A stretch of 36,344 bases of DNA from an uncultured Christensenellaceae bacterium (GCA_910587445.1 CAJULE010000023.1:1-36344); one strand, 5' to 3'. Shown: positions 18,143-26,158, numbered from the stretch's first letter. Notes: generated from the letters alone by a model not told the origin. Program-made: numbers and translations.

Positions 18143-19411
18143 ATGACTATTCTTGCAGTGGAATTGATATGCGCCGAATGGGGTTCTTCCATAAAGACGG
18201 TTTTGATTGCGGCGGCGGCATTCGTACTTGCTGCGGTGCTCACTATGCTCGTTTTCGAAATCGTCGGCAAGTACCGAAGCGAATCTATCGAAATAGAAGT
18301 GCGAAACGTCCCCGCCGAAGATTTTGCCCGCAGTAAGCCCATAACGGCGGAAGAAACGCCCGAGGAGAGCGAAAAACCCGCGGGGCAGGAAGTGGAGCTC
18401 GACGAGGCCGCCGTGTTGGTCGACGACGGCGTGGACGCCGAAAGCGGCACGGTTATCGTCGGCGAGACAAGACTCAAGGTGGGCTATAACCGCAGTTTTA
18501 CGGCAAAGCTCATTCAGTCCGACGATACGCTGAAATCGCGCTACAGCGAGCTTTACAACGAGCTTTTGCGCTATGATATGAAATCGCGCATGAGCTGGAG
18601 CAACGAATCGCTCTACCGCGGAAGAAAGACCTATGCGAAGTTTGCGATACGCGGCAAGACGCTTTCGCTCTACCTCGCATTGAAGCCCGCCGAATTTGCG
18701 GACACAAAGTACGGCTTTAAGGACGCGGGAAACGTCGCAAAGTATAGGGACGTGCCCATGCGCCTGAAGATCAAGTCCGCCCGCGGCGTGCGTTGGGCAA
18801 AGGAGCTTATCGGTTTCGTAGGAGAAAAAGAGGGTTGGACGAGAAAGGAACTTGCCGAAACGAACTTCCGCCCCGAGTATAAAAACACCGCTCCGCTCGT
18901 GCGCGAGGGGTACATAAAACTGTATTACATAGCCGACGCAAAAGTGGACAAAGAGGCGCTCAGCGAAGCCGCCGCCGCCGATTTGAAAGAGATAGACCGC
19001 ACGCCGCGCGACTTTACGACTAAGCTCATGCGCGCGAGCCTCGACTTAAAGACCCGATACAGCGCAGTCAAAAACGAGCTTTTGCGTTACGGAATGAAGT
19101 CGCGTATGAGCATTGCAAACGAATCCATGTACCGCGACAGGACGACCTATGCGAAGTTCGCAATACGCGGAAAGACCTTGTTCGTGCATATCGCTCTCGA
19201 TCCAAAGGAGTTCGAGGGGACGAAATATAATTTCCGCAACATGGAAAGCGTCGGAAAATACGGAGCCGTGCCCATGCGCGTCAAGCTCAAGTCCGACAGA
19301 AGCGTGCGTTGGGTCAAGGAACTTATCGCCACTATGGCGGAAAAGAAAGGCTGGACGAGAGAAGAACTCGAGGAACGCGATTTCCGCTATGTGGAAACCA
19401 AGAAGAAGTAA
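18143..19411 (+). CDS. Membrane-anchored protein with two tandem unknown domains
   Basis: This 422-residue protein has a membrane segment (about 17-41), an acidic linker (55-110) and two copies of a domain of about 125 residues (119-243 and 291-416), joined by a charged linker. Each copy has F-T-x-K-L, NELLRY, MKSRMS, NESxYR, TYAKFAIRGKTL, ...VPMR, VRW.KELI and GWTR.EL. I recall similar units in hypothetical proteins of many Clostridia and Mollicutes but know no assigned function. AAGGAG lies nine bases before the ATG. The gene closes the surface operon, three bases after sipW, so a role in export, anchoring or sensing of the exported proteins is possible. The topology of the repeats is uncertain. 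Confidence 0.8.
   Translation: MTILAVELICAEWGSSIKTVLIAAAAFVLAAVLTMLVFEIVGKYRSESIEIEVRNVPAEDFARSKPITAEETPEESEKPAGQEVELDEAAVLVDDGVDAESGTVIVGETRLKVGYNRSFTAKLIQSDDTLKSRYSELYNELLRYDMKSRMSWSNESLYRGRKTYAKFAIRGKTLSLYLALKPAEFADTKYGFKDAGNVAKYRDVPMRLKIKSARGVRWAKELIGFVGEKEGWTRKELAETNFRPEYKNTAPLVREGYIKLYYIADAKVDKEALSEAAAADLKEIDRTPRDFTTKLMRASLDLKTRYSAVKNELLRYGMKSRMSIANESMYRDRTTYAKFAIRGKTLFVHIALDPKEFEGTKYNFRNMESVGKYGAVPMRVKLKSDRSVRWVKELIATMAEKKGWTREELEERDFRYVETKKK
18497..19390 (+). repeat. Tandem duplication encoding the two repeat domains
   Basis: Codons 119-243 and 291-416 of the last operon gene encode homologous domains. The two stretches are clearly similar at DNA level too, for example around the sequence encoding TYAKFAIRGKT, where both read TATGCGAAGTT. 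This points to an in-gene duplication rather than chance similarity. Confidence 0.75.
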
Positions 19412-19417
19412 AGAAAA

Positions 19418-19451
19418 GAGGCTGTCGCTTAAAGCGATAGCCTCGATTTTT
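19418..19451. terminator. Terminator of the surface locus
   Basis: GAGGCTGTCGCTT (19418-19430) pairs with AAAGCGATAGCCTC (19431-19444), one G-U pair included, followed by GATTTTTAT. It lies between the plus-strand surface operon and the convergent minus-strand operon and may serve both. Confidence 0.88.
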
Positions 19452-19466
19452 ATAGTATATTTCGGT

Positions 19467-20066
19467 TTAATATATTTTCTCGGCGAGGGGTTTTGCCGCT
19501 CTCTTAAACGTAAGCTCGCCGCTCGAAAGCTTGTAAACGAACGCCGCGGGAAGGGCGCAGGCAAACGTCGCGAAACTGCCGGCTATTTCGTAAGGTATGT
19601 CGGACAGGATATACAGAGCGGGATCCACGCCCCATAAAAGGACGGTCGCCGCGACGGATACCCAGAAGTAGAGAAGCGAGGAAAGCATAGCCATAGCCGC
19701 ATACGAGAATACGCTAATGTTTTTGTGCTTGAAGTTCAAAGCCTTATAGACCAAGAAGGGCATGAGATAGCCTATCCACACTTCGAGAAGCCACAGGTGC
19801 GCGCGCATTAAATCGAGCGGATTCCAGGCTATACAGCTCAGCTCGAACAGCACCGAATATACTGTGACGAGCACGAGATTTTTTACGGGGCTCATGCACG
19901 CGGCGCATATGACGAGCACGGGAAAAACTATGTTCGCAAACGGTATGTTTACGACGAACTGATCCACGCACATTGCGGCGAGCAGTGCAAGCATTGCCGC
20001 CCAACCTTTTATGCCTTTCGTCTTTGCCAGGCGCTCCGCCTTACTTAAACTCAACTTGTCTGTCAT
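19467..20066 (-). CDS. Polytopic membrane protein, possible ECF S component
   Basis: This 199-residue protein has about five to six hydrophobic helices, small inner loops and basic ends, which is the size and plan of substrate-binding S components of energy-coupling-factor vitamin transporters. I do not recognise a specific family motif. AAGGAGG lies four to five bases before the ATG. It is the last gene of a minus-strand operon behind two lipoproteins, one of which looks like a DUF4430 (transcobalamin beta-domain-like) protein. That context supports vitamin or cobamide capture, but the assignment is inference. A shared ECF energising module would have to be encoded elsewhere. Confidence 0.6.
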   Translation of the reverse strand: MTDKLSLSKAERLAKTKGIKGWAAMLALLAAMCVDQFVVNIPFANIVFPVLVICAACMSPVKNLVLVTVYSVLFELSCIAWNPLDLMRAHLWLLEVWIGYLMPFLVYKALNFKHKNISVFSYAAMAMLSSLLYFWVSVAATVLLWGVDPALYILSDIPYEIAGSFATFACALPAAFVYKLSSGELTFKRAAKPLAEKIY

Positions 20067-20076
20067 ATTGCCTCCT

Positions 20077-20601
20077 TTAATAAAGCCAGCCGCGGTACAC
20101 GAGCACGACTTTTTTTATGTCGTCGTCCGTGCCGCCCTCGCCGTCGCTTCCGAGTATCGATTGAAAATTGGCGCAGCTTGCGTACACTCCGTCGACCGCC
20201 ATATAAACGGTTTCGAGATTATACGTCGTTCCGTCGTCGAGCGTTAGGTCGTGAAACATATAGAACTTGCGGTTTTCGAGCCTGAAAGTTACGCTTTCGG
20301 TTTTGTCCTCGAAGTATTTTACTACCGACTCGTACACGGTGTTGCCGTACATCGGTATGTCCCAACTTTTTATGAGCTTTCCGTCAAGCTCGGAGTGCGG
20401 AAATCTGTCCGTGCTTTCGGTCTCGCTTTTCTCGCTCGGCTCTCGAAGCTCGAGCGTGAACGTAATGATCTTTCCGTCCGCGCCGTAATGGTAGTCGGGA
20501 TTTTCGCTTCGGCCGTCGTTCGGCTCGCACGCCGTCAAAACGAGCGCGACCGTCACCGCAAGTATAACCGAAATCAGCGCCGTCGTCAAGCGTTTGCGCA
20601 T
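20077..20601 (-). CDS. DUF4430-like lipoprotein
   Basis: This 174-residue protein starts with a lipoprotein signal peptide (hydrophobic 8-23, lipobox LTAC with Cys25). The mature part is short and beta-rich: a strand around ITFTLELR, a GNTVYESVVKYF helix, a VYMAVDGVYAS strand-turn and a final VVLVYRGWLY strand. This order resembles DUF4430, the beta-grasp-like fold of the C-terminal domain of transcobalamin and intrinsic factor; I rate the match as moderate. AAGGAG lies five bases before the ATG. It lies 9 bases after the upstream lipoprotein and 10 bases before the membrane-protein gene, so all three are probably co-translated and work together at the membrane surface. Confidence 0.6.
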   Translation of the reverse strand: MRKRLTTALISVILAVTVALVLTACEPNDGRSENPDYHYGADGKIITFTLELREPSEKSETESTDRFPHSELDGKLIKSWDIPMYGNTVYESVVKYFEDKTESVTFRLENRKFYMFHDLTLDDGTTYNLETVYMAVDGVYASCANFQSILGSDGEGGTDDDIKKVVLVYRGWLY

Positions 20602-20610
20602 GGCGGCTCC

Positions 20611-21786
20611 TTAAGACAGCTTTACTGCGCCGAGTTCCTTCGTGTACTTTCCGAGAGGAGAGGGCGCGGCTATGCCGTTTTCGAATGCGAGATAGGCTAT
20701 TGCGACGGCTGCGTCGCCGAGGTTGTCTATCGCATAGTTTCCGTTTTCGTCCGTTTCGAGCGAGCTTGCCCACATGGATACGAGGTCGTATTTTTTACCT
20801 GCTTTGTCGCCGCGCGTTTCGTCGGTCACGGCTTTTTCGTATGCGGTCATATCGAAGCCGTGCGCCATGCCCGTAAGGAGCGCGTACTCGGGGTCGGCGA
20901 ATACCTCTTCGCTTATCGTAATCGTCTTGTCGTAAAAGTTCGAGAGGCGGTCGAGGTTTATCATTTCCTCGAGCGGCTGATCCCAGCCGTCGGTGTAGGG
21001 GAAGTATCCCTGCGCGGTCTTTTCGTATTTTGCCGAGTATCCGTTGTTTTTCGTGAGAAGCGAGCCCGCAAGCGGTCTGCCCGTAAAGCCGTTCCAATTC
21101 GGGGTGTCGGCTTCATTTACGAAATTTCCGCTTCCGTCGGTTTCATAGTACGAAAGGAAGTGCTTTACCGCGCCGGGCGTAGTCGCTTCCGTATCGAGCC
21201 CGAGATTGTATGCCGTGAGCATTATTTCGGAGTCGACGGTATAGCCCCATGCCGCGCCCGCCTTTGTGTAGTCGAACGGGACGTTTTCGTCGTAAAGCTC
21301 TTTGTCGACCGCTTTTAAGAATTCGGCTATCTTATCCGTATAAGCGTCGTATTTCCCGTCTTTGTTTACAGTCCTGTCGCACCACAGCGCATATTGATTT
21401 ACAAGCAGCGAGTACGAGTACAAATAGTCGGTCACGGAGTAAAAACCCGCTTCCTTTACAGCCGAGCTTTCAAACAGGTCATAGCTTATTTTGCCGTCGC
21501 CGTCTATCAGGGAATCTATGAGGTCGAGACTCTTTTTGTACTCGGCGATCGTCTCCTCCGTATAGAAATTTTTATCGAGGTATTTGAGATACATTACGCT
21601 CGTGCGCGCCTGTACGCTTTTTACTTCGGCGAGAGATTTCGAAAAGCTTTCGCTTGCGACGTAGTTTTTAAGCGCGGTCTCAAGCTTTGTTTCGAGCTCG
21701 CTCTTTCCGCAACCCGCAAATGCGAATGCGAGCGCGACGCACAGCGTAAGGCAGATGAGTCTTACAAGGTTTTTGATTTTCTTCAT
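20611..21786 (-). CDS. Helical lipoprotein, possible alpha-barrel ligand-binding partner
   Basis: This 391-residue protein has a lipoprotein signal (lipobox AFAGC, Cys26). The mature part is rich in helices and in aromatic residues, with segments such as WGYTVDSEIMLTAYNLG and NLGDAAVAIAYLAFENG that look like helical hairpins of an alpha/alpha toroid. In transcobalamin the ligand is held between an alpha6/alpha6 barrel and a small beta domain; here the two would be separate lipoproteins encoded side by side. The family is not recognised with certainty. AAGGAAG lies eight bases before the ATG. It is the first gene of the operon and has a strong promoter containing a palindrome. Confidence 0.6.
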   Translation of the reverse strand: MKKIKNLVRLICLTLCVALAFAFAGCGKSELETKLETALKNYVASESFSKSLAEVKSVQARTSVMYLKYLDKNFYTEETIAEYKKSLDLIDSLIDGDGKISYDLFESSAVKEAGFYSVTDYLYSYSLLVNQYALWCDRTVNKDGKYDAYTDKIAEFLKAVDKELYDENVPFDYTKAGAAWGYTVDSEIMLTAYNLGLDTEATTPGAVKHFLSYYETDGSGNFVNEADTPNWNGFTGRPLAGSLLTKNNGYSAKYEKTAQGYFPYTDGWDQPLEEMINLDRLSNFYDKTITISEEVFADPEYALLTGMAHGFDMTAYEKAVTDETRGDKAGKKYDLVSMWASSLETDENGNYAIDNLGDAAVAIAYLAFENGIAAPSPLGKYTKELGAVKLS

Positions 21787-21824
21787 GGTGTGTGCTTCCT
21801 TATACGGAGATTTTTTATGCTATT

Positions 21825-21853
21825 ATTATAAAGGAAAAGGCGCGCCTTTGCAA
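21825..21853 (-). promoter_or_regulatory. Promoter of the lipoprotein/membrane-protein operon
   Basis: On the minus strand TTGCAA and TATAAT are separated by 17 bases. Transcription would start near 21818 and give a short leader to the ATG at 21786. Confidence 0.78.
21836..21849. promoter_or_regulatory. 14-base perfect palindrome inside the promoter spacer
   Basis: AAAGGCGCGCCTTT is its own reverse complement. It lies in the spacer of the minus-strand promoter and overlaps its -35 element by two bases, where a dimeric repressor would block RNA polymerase. The divergent permease promoter begins only 14 bases away, so a bound protein could affect both. Confidence 0.55.
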
Positions 21854-21862
21854 GAAATTTGA

Positions 21863-21891
21863 TTTACTTTTTTGTCGAATTGTGATAGAAT
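21863..21891 (+). promoter_or_regulatory. Promoter of the purine permease gene
   Basis: TTTACT (21863-21868) and TAGAAT (21886-21891) are 17 bases apart with TGTGA immediately before the -10. The leader to the ATG at 21932 is only about 35 bases, too short for a purine riboswitch. Confidence 0.55.
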
Positions 21892-21931
21892 ATTCGCATA
21901 AAGACGGAAAAACGCACAATGAGGTAGGAAT

Positions 21932-23443
21932 ATGGAAGAGCAAACGTCGAAATCGGAACAGGGAAATACGGAAAGTACGAAAGAGGTCGGCGTCGCGGAA
22001 GCCGAACCCGCTGTAAGAAAGAAGATCGGCAAGATAGACGGCTTTTTCGGGATAACCGAAAGCGGCTCGTCCTACAAAACGGAGATAATCGCAGGACTTA
22101 CGACGTTTATGTCCATGGTCTACGCCATGCTCGTCGTGCCGGGTATGTACGGCGATACGGTGCCGTTCGGCGCGGTGTATATAGCGACCGCACTCGGCGC
22201 GATAGTCGGTACGACGCTAATGGCTCTTTTGGCGAAAATGCCGCTTGCGCAGGCTTCGGGGCTCGGGGCGACCGCCTATGTGACGGGTACGCTTCTCGGA
22301 AAGGCAAGCGGATTCACCTATGCGAACGCAATGGTGTTCGTCTTGGCGGACGGCATTATTTTCACTCTCCTTACCGCGACGGGCTTGCGTAAGAAGATCC
22401 TCAAAGCCATTCCCGACGAAGTAAAGACGGCGATCCCCGTCGGCATAGGGTTGTTTATTGCGTTTATAGGCTTTAAGAATGCGGGGCTTGCGGTTTTCTC
22501 CGACGGCGGAATAGGCTTTGCTTCGTTCAACGTCCTTTCCGGAGTGAACTATCTCGGGGCGATGTCCGCCCTCGTGACCGTGCTCGGCGTCATAGCGATT
22601 GCCGTGCTTACAAAGCGCGGAATAAAGGGCGGTATACTCTACGGTATGCTCGGTGCGGCGGCTCTCTACTACATAGCGGCGGGTATCGGCTGCGCTTGGC
22701 GCGACGCCGACTGTCTGAAGCTGTTTGCCGATTTCTCGATCACGAATCCGTTTGCCGCCTTCGTCGATTGGGGAAGCGAATCGGTCGGGCGCGTCTTTAC
22801 AAGCGGCTTCGATTTTTCGCAGTATCTTTCCATTGAAGGAAACAATTTCGGCACTCTCGTCGTAGTCATACTGACGTCTGCGCTTTCGCTCTGTATGCTC
22901 GATATGTTCGATACGCTCGGTACGCTGTACGGAGCGTGCTCGAAAGGCGGACTTGTCGACGGGGACGGCAATCCGCTTAGAATGGACAAGTGTATGCTCA
23001 CCGACGCGATCGCGACCTGCGTCGGCTCGGTCTGCGGAGCTACCACCGTCACTACTTACGTCGAAGCGTCCTCGGGCGTGGCTGCCGGCGGTAAGACGGG
23101 ATTTGCCTCTCTCGTTACGGCGATATGTTTTGCCGTCACTATGTTTTTGAGTCCCATTGCTCAGATAATCCCCTCCTGTGCGACGAGCGCGGCGCTCGTT
23201 TGGGTGGGCGTGCTCATGATGTCGTCGGTGGGAAAGATAGATTGGCACGACCCCGTGGCGGCGCTTCCCGCTTTTTTGACGATAGCGGTTATGCCGTTCG
23301 GGTTTTCGATCTCGATAGGCATAGGCGTGGGGCTTATCTCCTGCGTGCTCGTCAAGACGTTCACGGGCAAGATACGGGAGATCTCGCCGATCACTTGGGT
23401 AATTTCAGCGCTGTTCATAGCGATGTTCGTATTGACAAACTGA
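21932..23443 (+). CDS. AzgA/PbuG-type purine (hypoxanthine/guanine/adenine) permease
   Basis: This 503-residue integral membrane protein matches the AzgA branch of nucleobase-cation symporters: EIIAGLTTFMSMVYAM near the start of the membrane part, QASGLGATAYVTG, VGIGLFIAFIGFKNAG, MLDMFDTLGTLYGA and TTVTTYVEASSGVAAGGKTG, which are the substrate-site helices. It should take up purine bases by proton symport. An N-terminal hydrophilic stretch of about 35 charged residues is unusual for the family. GAGG lies seven bases before the ATG. The next gene is hypoxanthine phosphoribosyltransferase, 75 bases downstream, so uptake and salvage are probably co-expressed. Which purine is preferred cannot be told from the sequence. 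Confidence 0.9.
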   Translation: MEEQTSKSEQGNTESTKEVGVAEAEPAVRKKIGKIDGFFGITESGSSYKTEIIAGLTTFMSMVYAMLVVPGMYGDTVPFGAVYIATALGAIVGTTLMALLAKMPLAQASGLGATAYVTGTLLGKASGFTYANAMVFVLADGIIFTLLTATGLRKKILKAIPDEVKTAIPVGIGLFIAFIGFKNAGLAVFSDGGIGFASFNVLSGVNYLGAMSALVTVLGVIAIAVLTKRGIKGGILYGMLGAAALYYIAAGIGCAWRDADCLKLFADFSITNPFAAFVDWGSESVGRVFTSGFDFSQYLSIEGNNFGTLVVVILTSALSLCMLDMFDTLGTLYGACSKGGLVDGDGNPLRMDKCMLTDAIATCVGSVCGATTVTTYVEASSGVAAGGKTGFASLVTAICFAVTMFLSPIAQIIPSCATSAALVWVGVLMMSSVGKIDWHDPVAALPAFLTIAVMPFGFSISIGIGVGLISCVLVKTFTGKIREISPITWVISALFIAMFVLTN

Positions 23444-23518
23444 CGTGAACTCGCATAGTGCGGTTTTGCGTAAATTTTGCAAATAGCCGTTTGTCGGATA
23501 TTTTTTTCGGAGGATTGT

Positions 23519-24079
23519 ATGACAATAAACAAAGATGTGGAAAGGGTGCTCCTTTCGAGCGAAGAAATAGCGGCGGGGGTCAAAGAGGCGGCTAAGTGGC
23601 TCGACAGTCGTTTTGCGGGAACCACGCCCATTGCCGTGAGCGTGCTTAAAGGGAGCGTCGTGTTCTTTTGCGACTTGCTGCGTGCCATGAACACGCCCGT
23701 GCAAATGGATTTCATGACGGTCAGTTCTTACGGAGCTTCCACCGTCAGCAGCGGCGTGCCGAAGATAGTAATGGATCTTTCGCAGTCGCCGCACGGAAGA
23801 GACGTGCTTCTTGTCGAGGACATAGTCGACTCGGGACGTTCGCTCGAAAAAATGCGCGATCTTATTTTGGGACGCGGCGCGAAATCTTTTACCGCCGTTA
23901 CTCTGCTCGATAAGCCGTCCCGCAGAAAGGTCGACATAAAAGCCGATTACTCGTGCTTCGAAATAGAAAACGAGTTCATAATAGGATACGGGCTCGACTA
24001 TAACCAGTGCTATCGCAATCTACCGTATATAGGCGTTTTGAAACGCTCGGTCTACGAAAAACAAGACGAAAACAAGTGA
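23519..24079 (+). CDS. hpt: Hypoxanthine phosphoribosyltransferase
   Basis: The ATG at 23519 has GGAGG five bases upstream; an in-frame start at 23477 has none. The 186-residue protein carries LKGS (43-46), the PRPP-binding loop VLLVEDIVDSGRS (96-108) and the GYGLDYNQ segment (157-164) near the purine site, the normal length and order for bacterial Hpt. It converts hypoxanthine (and usually guanine) with PRPP to IMP or GMP in the cytoplasm. It follows the purine permease, forming a compact uptake-and-salvage unit. Confidence 0.96.
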   Translation: MTINKDVERVLLSSEEIAAGVKEAAKWLDSRFAGTTPIAVSVLKGSVVFFCDLLRAMNTPVQMDFMTVSSYGASTVSSGVPKIVMDLSQSPHGRDVLLVEDIVDSGRSLEKMRDLILGRGAKSFTAVTLLDKPSRRKVDIKADYSCFEIENEFIIGYGLDYNQCYRNLPYIGVLKRSVYEKQDENK

Positions 24080-24181
24080 GATTGACGGCGAAGGAAGGGA
24101 CGAAGGCGGTTAAGATGCCTTTTTCGCGGCAAGGCGAAACTTGCTCGCGGCGGTTATCGACGAGGCGTAAGGAAGGAGAAT

Positions 24182-24664
24182 ATGTCCTTTAGGGAACAAC
24201 TGATAATTTTGCGAGACAAAAGCAAGCTTTCGCAGCAGGAGCTGGCGGACAAGCTCGATGTTTCGCGTCAGACCGTTTCCAGGTGGGAGGCGGGCAAGAG
24301 CCTGCCGTCGCTCAACCAGGTCGGCAAAATCTGCAAGGTGTTCGGAATAGATCCGAGCGTCCTTCTCGGCGAGGAGGAGCGCGGCTCCGACGGCGCCGAG
24401 GCGAGGGAAAGAGCCGTCGCCGCAGAGAAGAAAAAGACTTTCGCCGTCGCCGTCTCGATAGGTGCGGCGACACTTGCCGCCGTGGTCGGTCTTATCGTCA
24501 CGATCGTCTATGCCGTAAAGGACGCGATGTACGACGCGAGCGTGTCGGTGTGGATAATAGCCGTGCCGCAGAATACGCCGATGATAATTCTTTCCGTACT
24601 GCTCGTAGTGTTCATTGCGATTCTTGCGGTTACGCTCATACTTATGTTGAGGAAACGCCGATGA
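24182..24664 (+). CDS. Membrane-anchored XRE-family regulator
   Basis: This 160-residue protein has an N-terminal XRE-type helix-turn-helix (about 5-60; SQQELADKLDVSRQTVSRWE), a charged linker (65-85) and two hydrophobic segments (about 87-112 and 129-155) ending in RKRR. It should bind DNA while tethered to the membrane and may read a signal from the envelope. AAGGAG lies three bases before the ATG. The stop overlaps the start of the following lipoprotein gene (ATGA at 24661-24664), which suggests that the lipoprotein is its partner or target. The ligand is unknown. Confidence 0.85.
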   Translation: MSFREQLIILRDKSKLSQQELADKLDVSRQTVSRWEAGKSLPSLNQVGKICKVFGIDPSVLLGEEERGSDGAEARERAVAAEKKKTFAVAVSIGAATLAAVVGLIVTIVYAVKDAMYDASVSVWIIAVPQNTPMIILSVLLVVFIAILAVTLILMLRKRR

Positions 24665-25080
24665 GACGGGCAAGGGCGATTATATTGTGCCTTGCGGCGG
24701 TCTGTCTCTTTGCATTTTCCGCTTGCTCGGGTTGCGAAAAGAACGGGGAAAGCGCGTTCGTCTTTCTCTCCGTGCGTTTAAAGGGCGGCGGCGGTACTGT
24801 CACGGCTTACGCGCAGAACGAATTCGCGCTCGGTTCGAACGTGATCCCCGTAAAGCTCGAACTGTATTTTTCGGAAGAGAAAAAGAGCGACGTTCGCGAT
24901 ATGGAAGCGGTGGGAAACGCGGCGAGTGACGACCTCGATATTTTCGAGAAACTCGAGACGAGCGCGAATGTCGGCGGCGGCGGATATTTTTGCGCCGTGC
25001 TTCGTTATACCTTAAACGGCGAAACGAGGCTGCTTCAAAGCGAAATTTTATATTACGACGAGGACGGCGGCAGGAAATAA
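24661..25080 (+). CDS. Small lipoprotein of unknown function
   Basis: This 139-residue protein starts at the ATG that overlaps the stop of the XRE regulator. It has a basic start, a hydrophobic signal (about 6-20) and the lipobox FSAC with Cys22. The mature part contains a Gly-rich stretch and several predicted strands, without a domain that I recognise. Co-translation with the regulator suggests that it works with it at the membrane, for example as a sensor. It ends four bases from the convergent hydrolase gene, with no hairpin between them. Confidence 0.7.
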   Translation: MRRARAIILCLAAVCLFAFSACSGCEKNGESAFVFLSVRLKGGGGTVTAYAQNEFALGSNVIPVKLELYFSEEKKSDVRDMEAVGNAASDDLDIFEKLETSANVGGGGYFCAVLRYTLNGETRLLQSEILYYDEDGGRK

Positions 25081-25084
25081 ATTT

Positions 25085-26158
25085 TTACGCTTTTCCGCGC
25101 ATGAGCGCTTTGAGCCGCTCGACTTTGCCGTCGAAGAAAGCGCGCGTGTCCTTGTCGAGGCTTTTATAGCGGCGGCTTAAGGCGGGTATCTGCCTGTGCA
25201 GTGTGCGGAAAAAAGCGTTGAAGTCCCGTGCGTCGAGCTCGTCGAGCGCGGAAAATATTATGTTCACCACCCGTTCGCGTTCGCTTACGGGCATTTCTTT
25301 TATCCAGCCGTTTACGCAGCGCTCGAGCCACACCGAGCCGCTCGAACGTCTTGCCGCCGTCGCAAAACGGTATTTTCGCACAGCCCAGGAAAACGGGTCG
25401 TGCTGTAAGACGCTTACGGTTCCGCTCTTTACGACGGTATAGCCGCTTTGCGTTTCGAGGAGCATTCCCACAAGCGAGGCGCTCGGGACGAATTTATGTA
25501 TGCGCGAGGATATTCCGCGGTACGGCGCGCTTTGTTGGAATTCGCAGGGAAGCCCCGGACCGTCGAAATTGTAAACTCCGACTATGCGGCTTTGAAGCTC
25601 GCTTTTCAAAAGCGCGGCGCAGTAGACGGCGATGTTTCCGCCCTTCGAGTGTCCGCCGAGATAAAACTTCGCGTCGGGCAGGGCGGACATGACGCTTTCG
25701 GCATACTTGAGACCGGCTTCTTGGGAAGGAATGGGGAAGCGATATGCGAGATTGAAATCTTCTTTCCACCCGACGTACGAGGCGTCTGTGCCGCGAAAGG
25801 AGAGGAAATACGCCTTGTCCGTAAGCTTTGCGCACAGAGCGCCGAATTGCTTTTCCTCGCATGGGTCGGTCTCTTCTACGCAGAGCGAGAGTTCCGTGTT
25901 CATGAAACGCGGACTGTCTTTAAGCAGCGTAAAGAGCTTTTTGCTCATCTTGGGATTGAACGCCGCCGCATACATTTCCTTATCCGGTTTCAGCTCGCCG
26001 GCTTCGAGCTCGCATATCCTCTTGCTTCCCGTCTTGAGAAGGTCCGGAAAGGAAAAGTACGAAAGCCAGGACAGGATAAGCGCGTCGAGCTCGTTCGGCG
26101 GCTCGGTCGAAAAATCCGCGAGATTTTGTTTCATGTAGGAAATCACGTTGTTTCGCAT
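25085..26158 (-). CDS. DUF2974 (Mbeg1-like) alpha/beta-hydrolase
   Basis: This 357-residue protein carries the lipase-like nucleophile elbow GGHSKGGN (168-175, Ser171) and the upstream FRGTD motif (121-125), with NFDGPG and HDPF (the likely acid and oxyanion region) further on. This is the pattern of DUF2974/Mbeg1-like proteins, which belong to the alpha/beta-hydrolase fold. The start at 26158 is chosen because GGAG lies eight bases upstream; the frame runs on to 26221 but has no binding site there. No signal peptide is seen, so it is probably cytoplasmic. The substrate is unknown; lipid or ester hydrolysis is likely by family. A TATAAT on the minus strand at 26220-26225 could be its -10. Confidence 0.85.
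   Translation of the reverse strand: MRNNVISYMKQNLADFSTEPPNELDALILSWLSYFSFPDLLKTGSKRICELEAGELKPDKEMYAAAFNPKMSKKLFTLLKDSPRFMNTELSLCVEETDPCEEKQFGALCAKLTDKAYFLSFRGTDASYVGWKEDFNLAYRFPIPSQEAGLKYAESVMSALPDAKFYLGGHSKGGNIAVYCAALLKSELQSRIVGVYNFDGPGLPCEFQQSAPYRGISSRIHKFVPSASLVGMLLETQSGYTVVKSGTVSVLQHDPFSWAVRKYRFATAARRSSGSVWLERCVNGWIKEMPVSERERVVNIIFSALDELDARDFNAFFRTLHRQIPALSRRYKSLDKDTRAFFDGKVERLKALMRGKA

Noticed and set aside
21854..21931. Purine riboswitch before the permease gene
   Set aside because: The leader from the predicted start is only about 35 bases and lacks the aptamer core.
24103..24124. AAGGC/GCCTTTTT hairpin after hpt
   Set aside because: The stem is only five base pairs with a nine-base loop; too weak to call a terminator.
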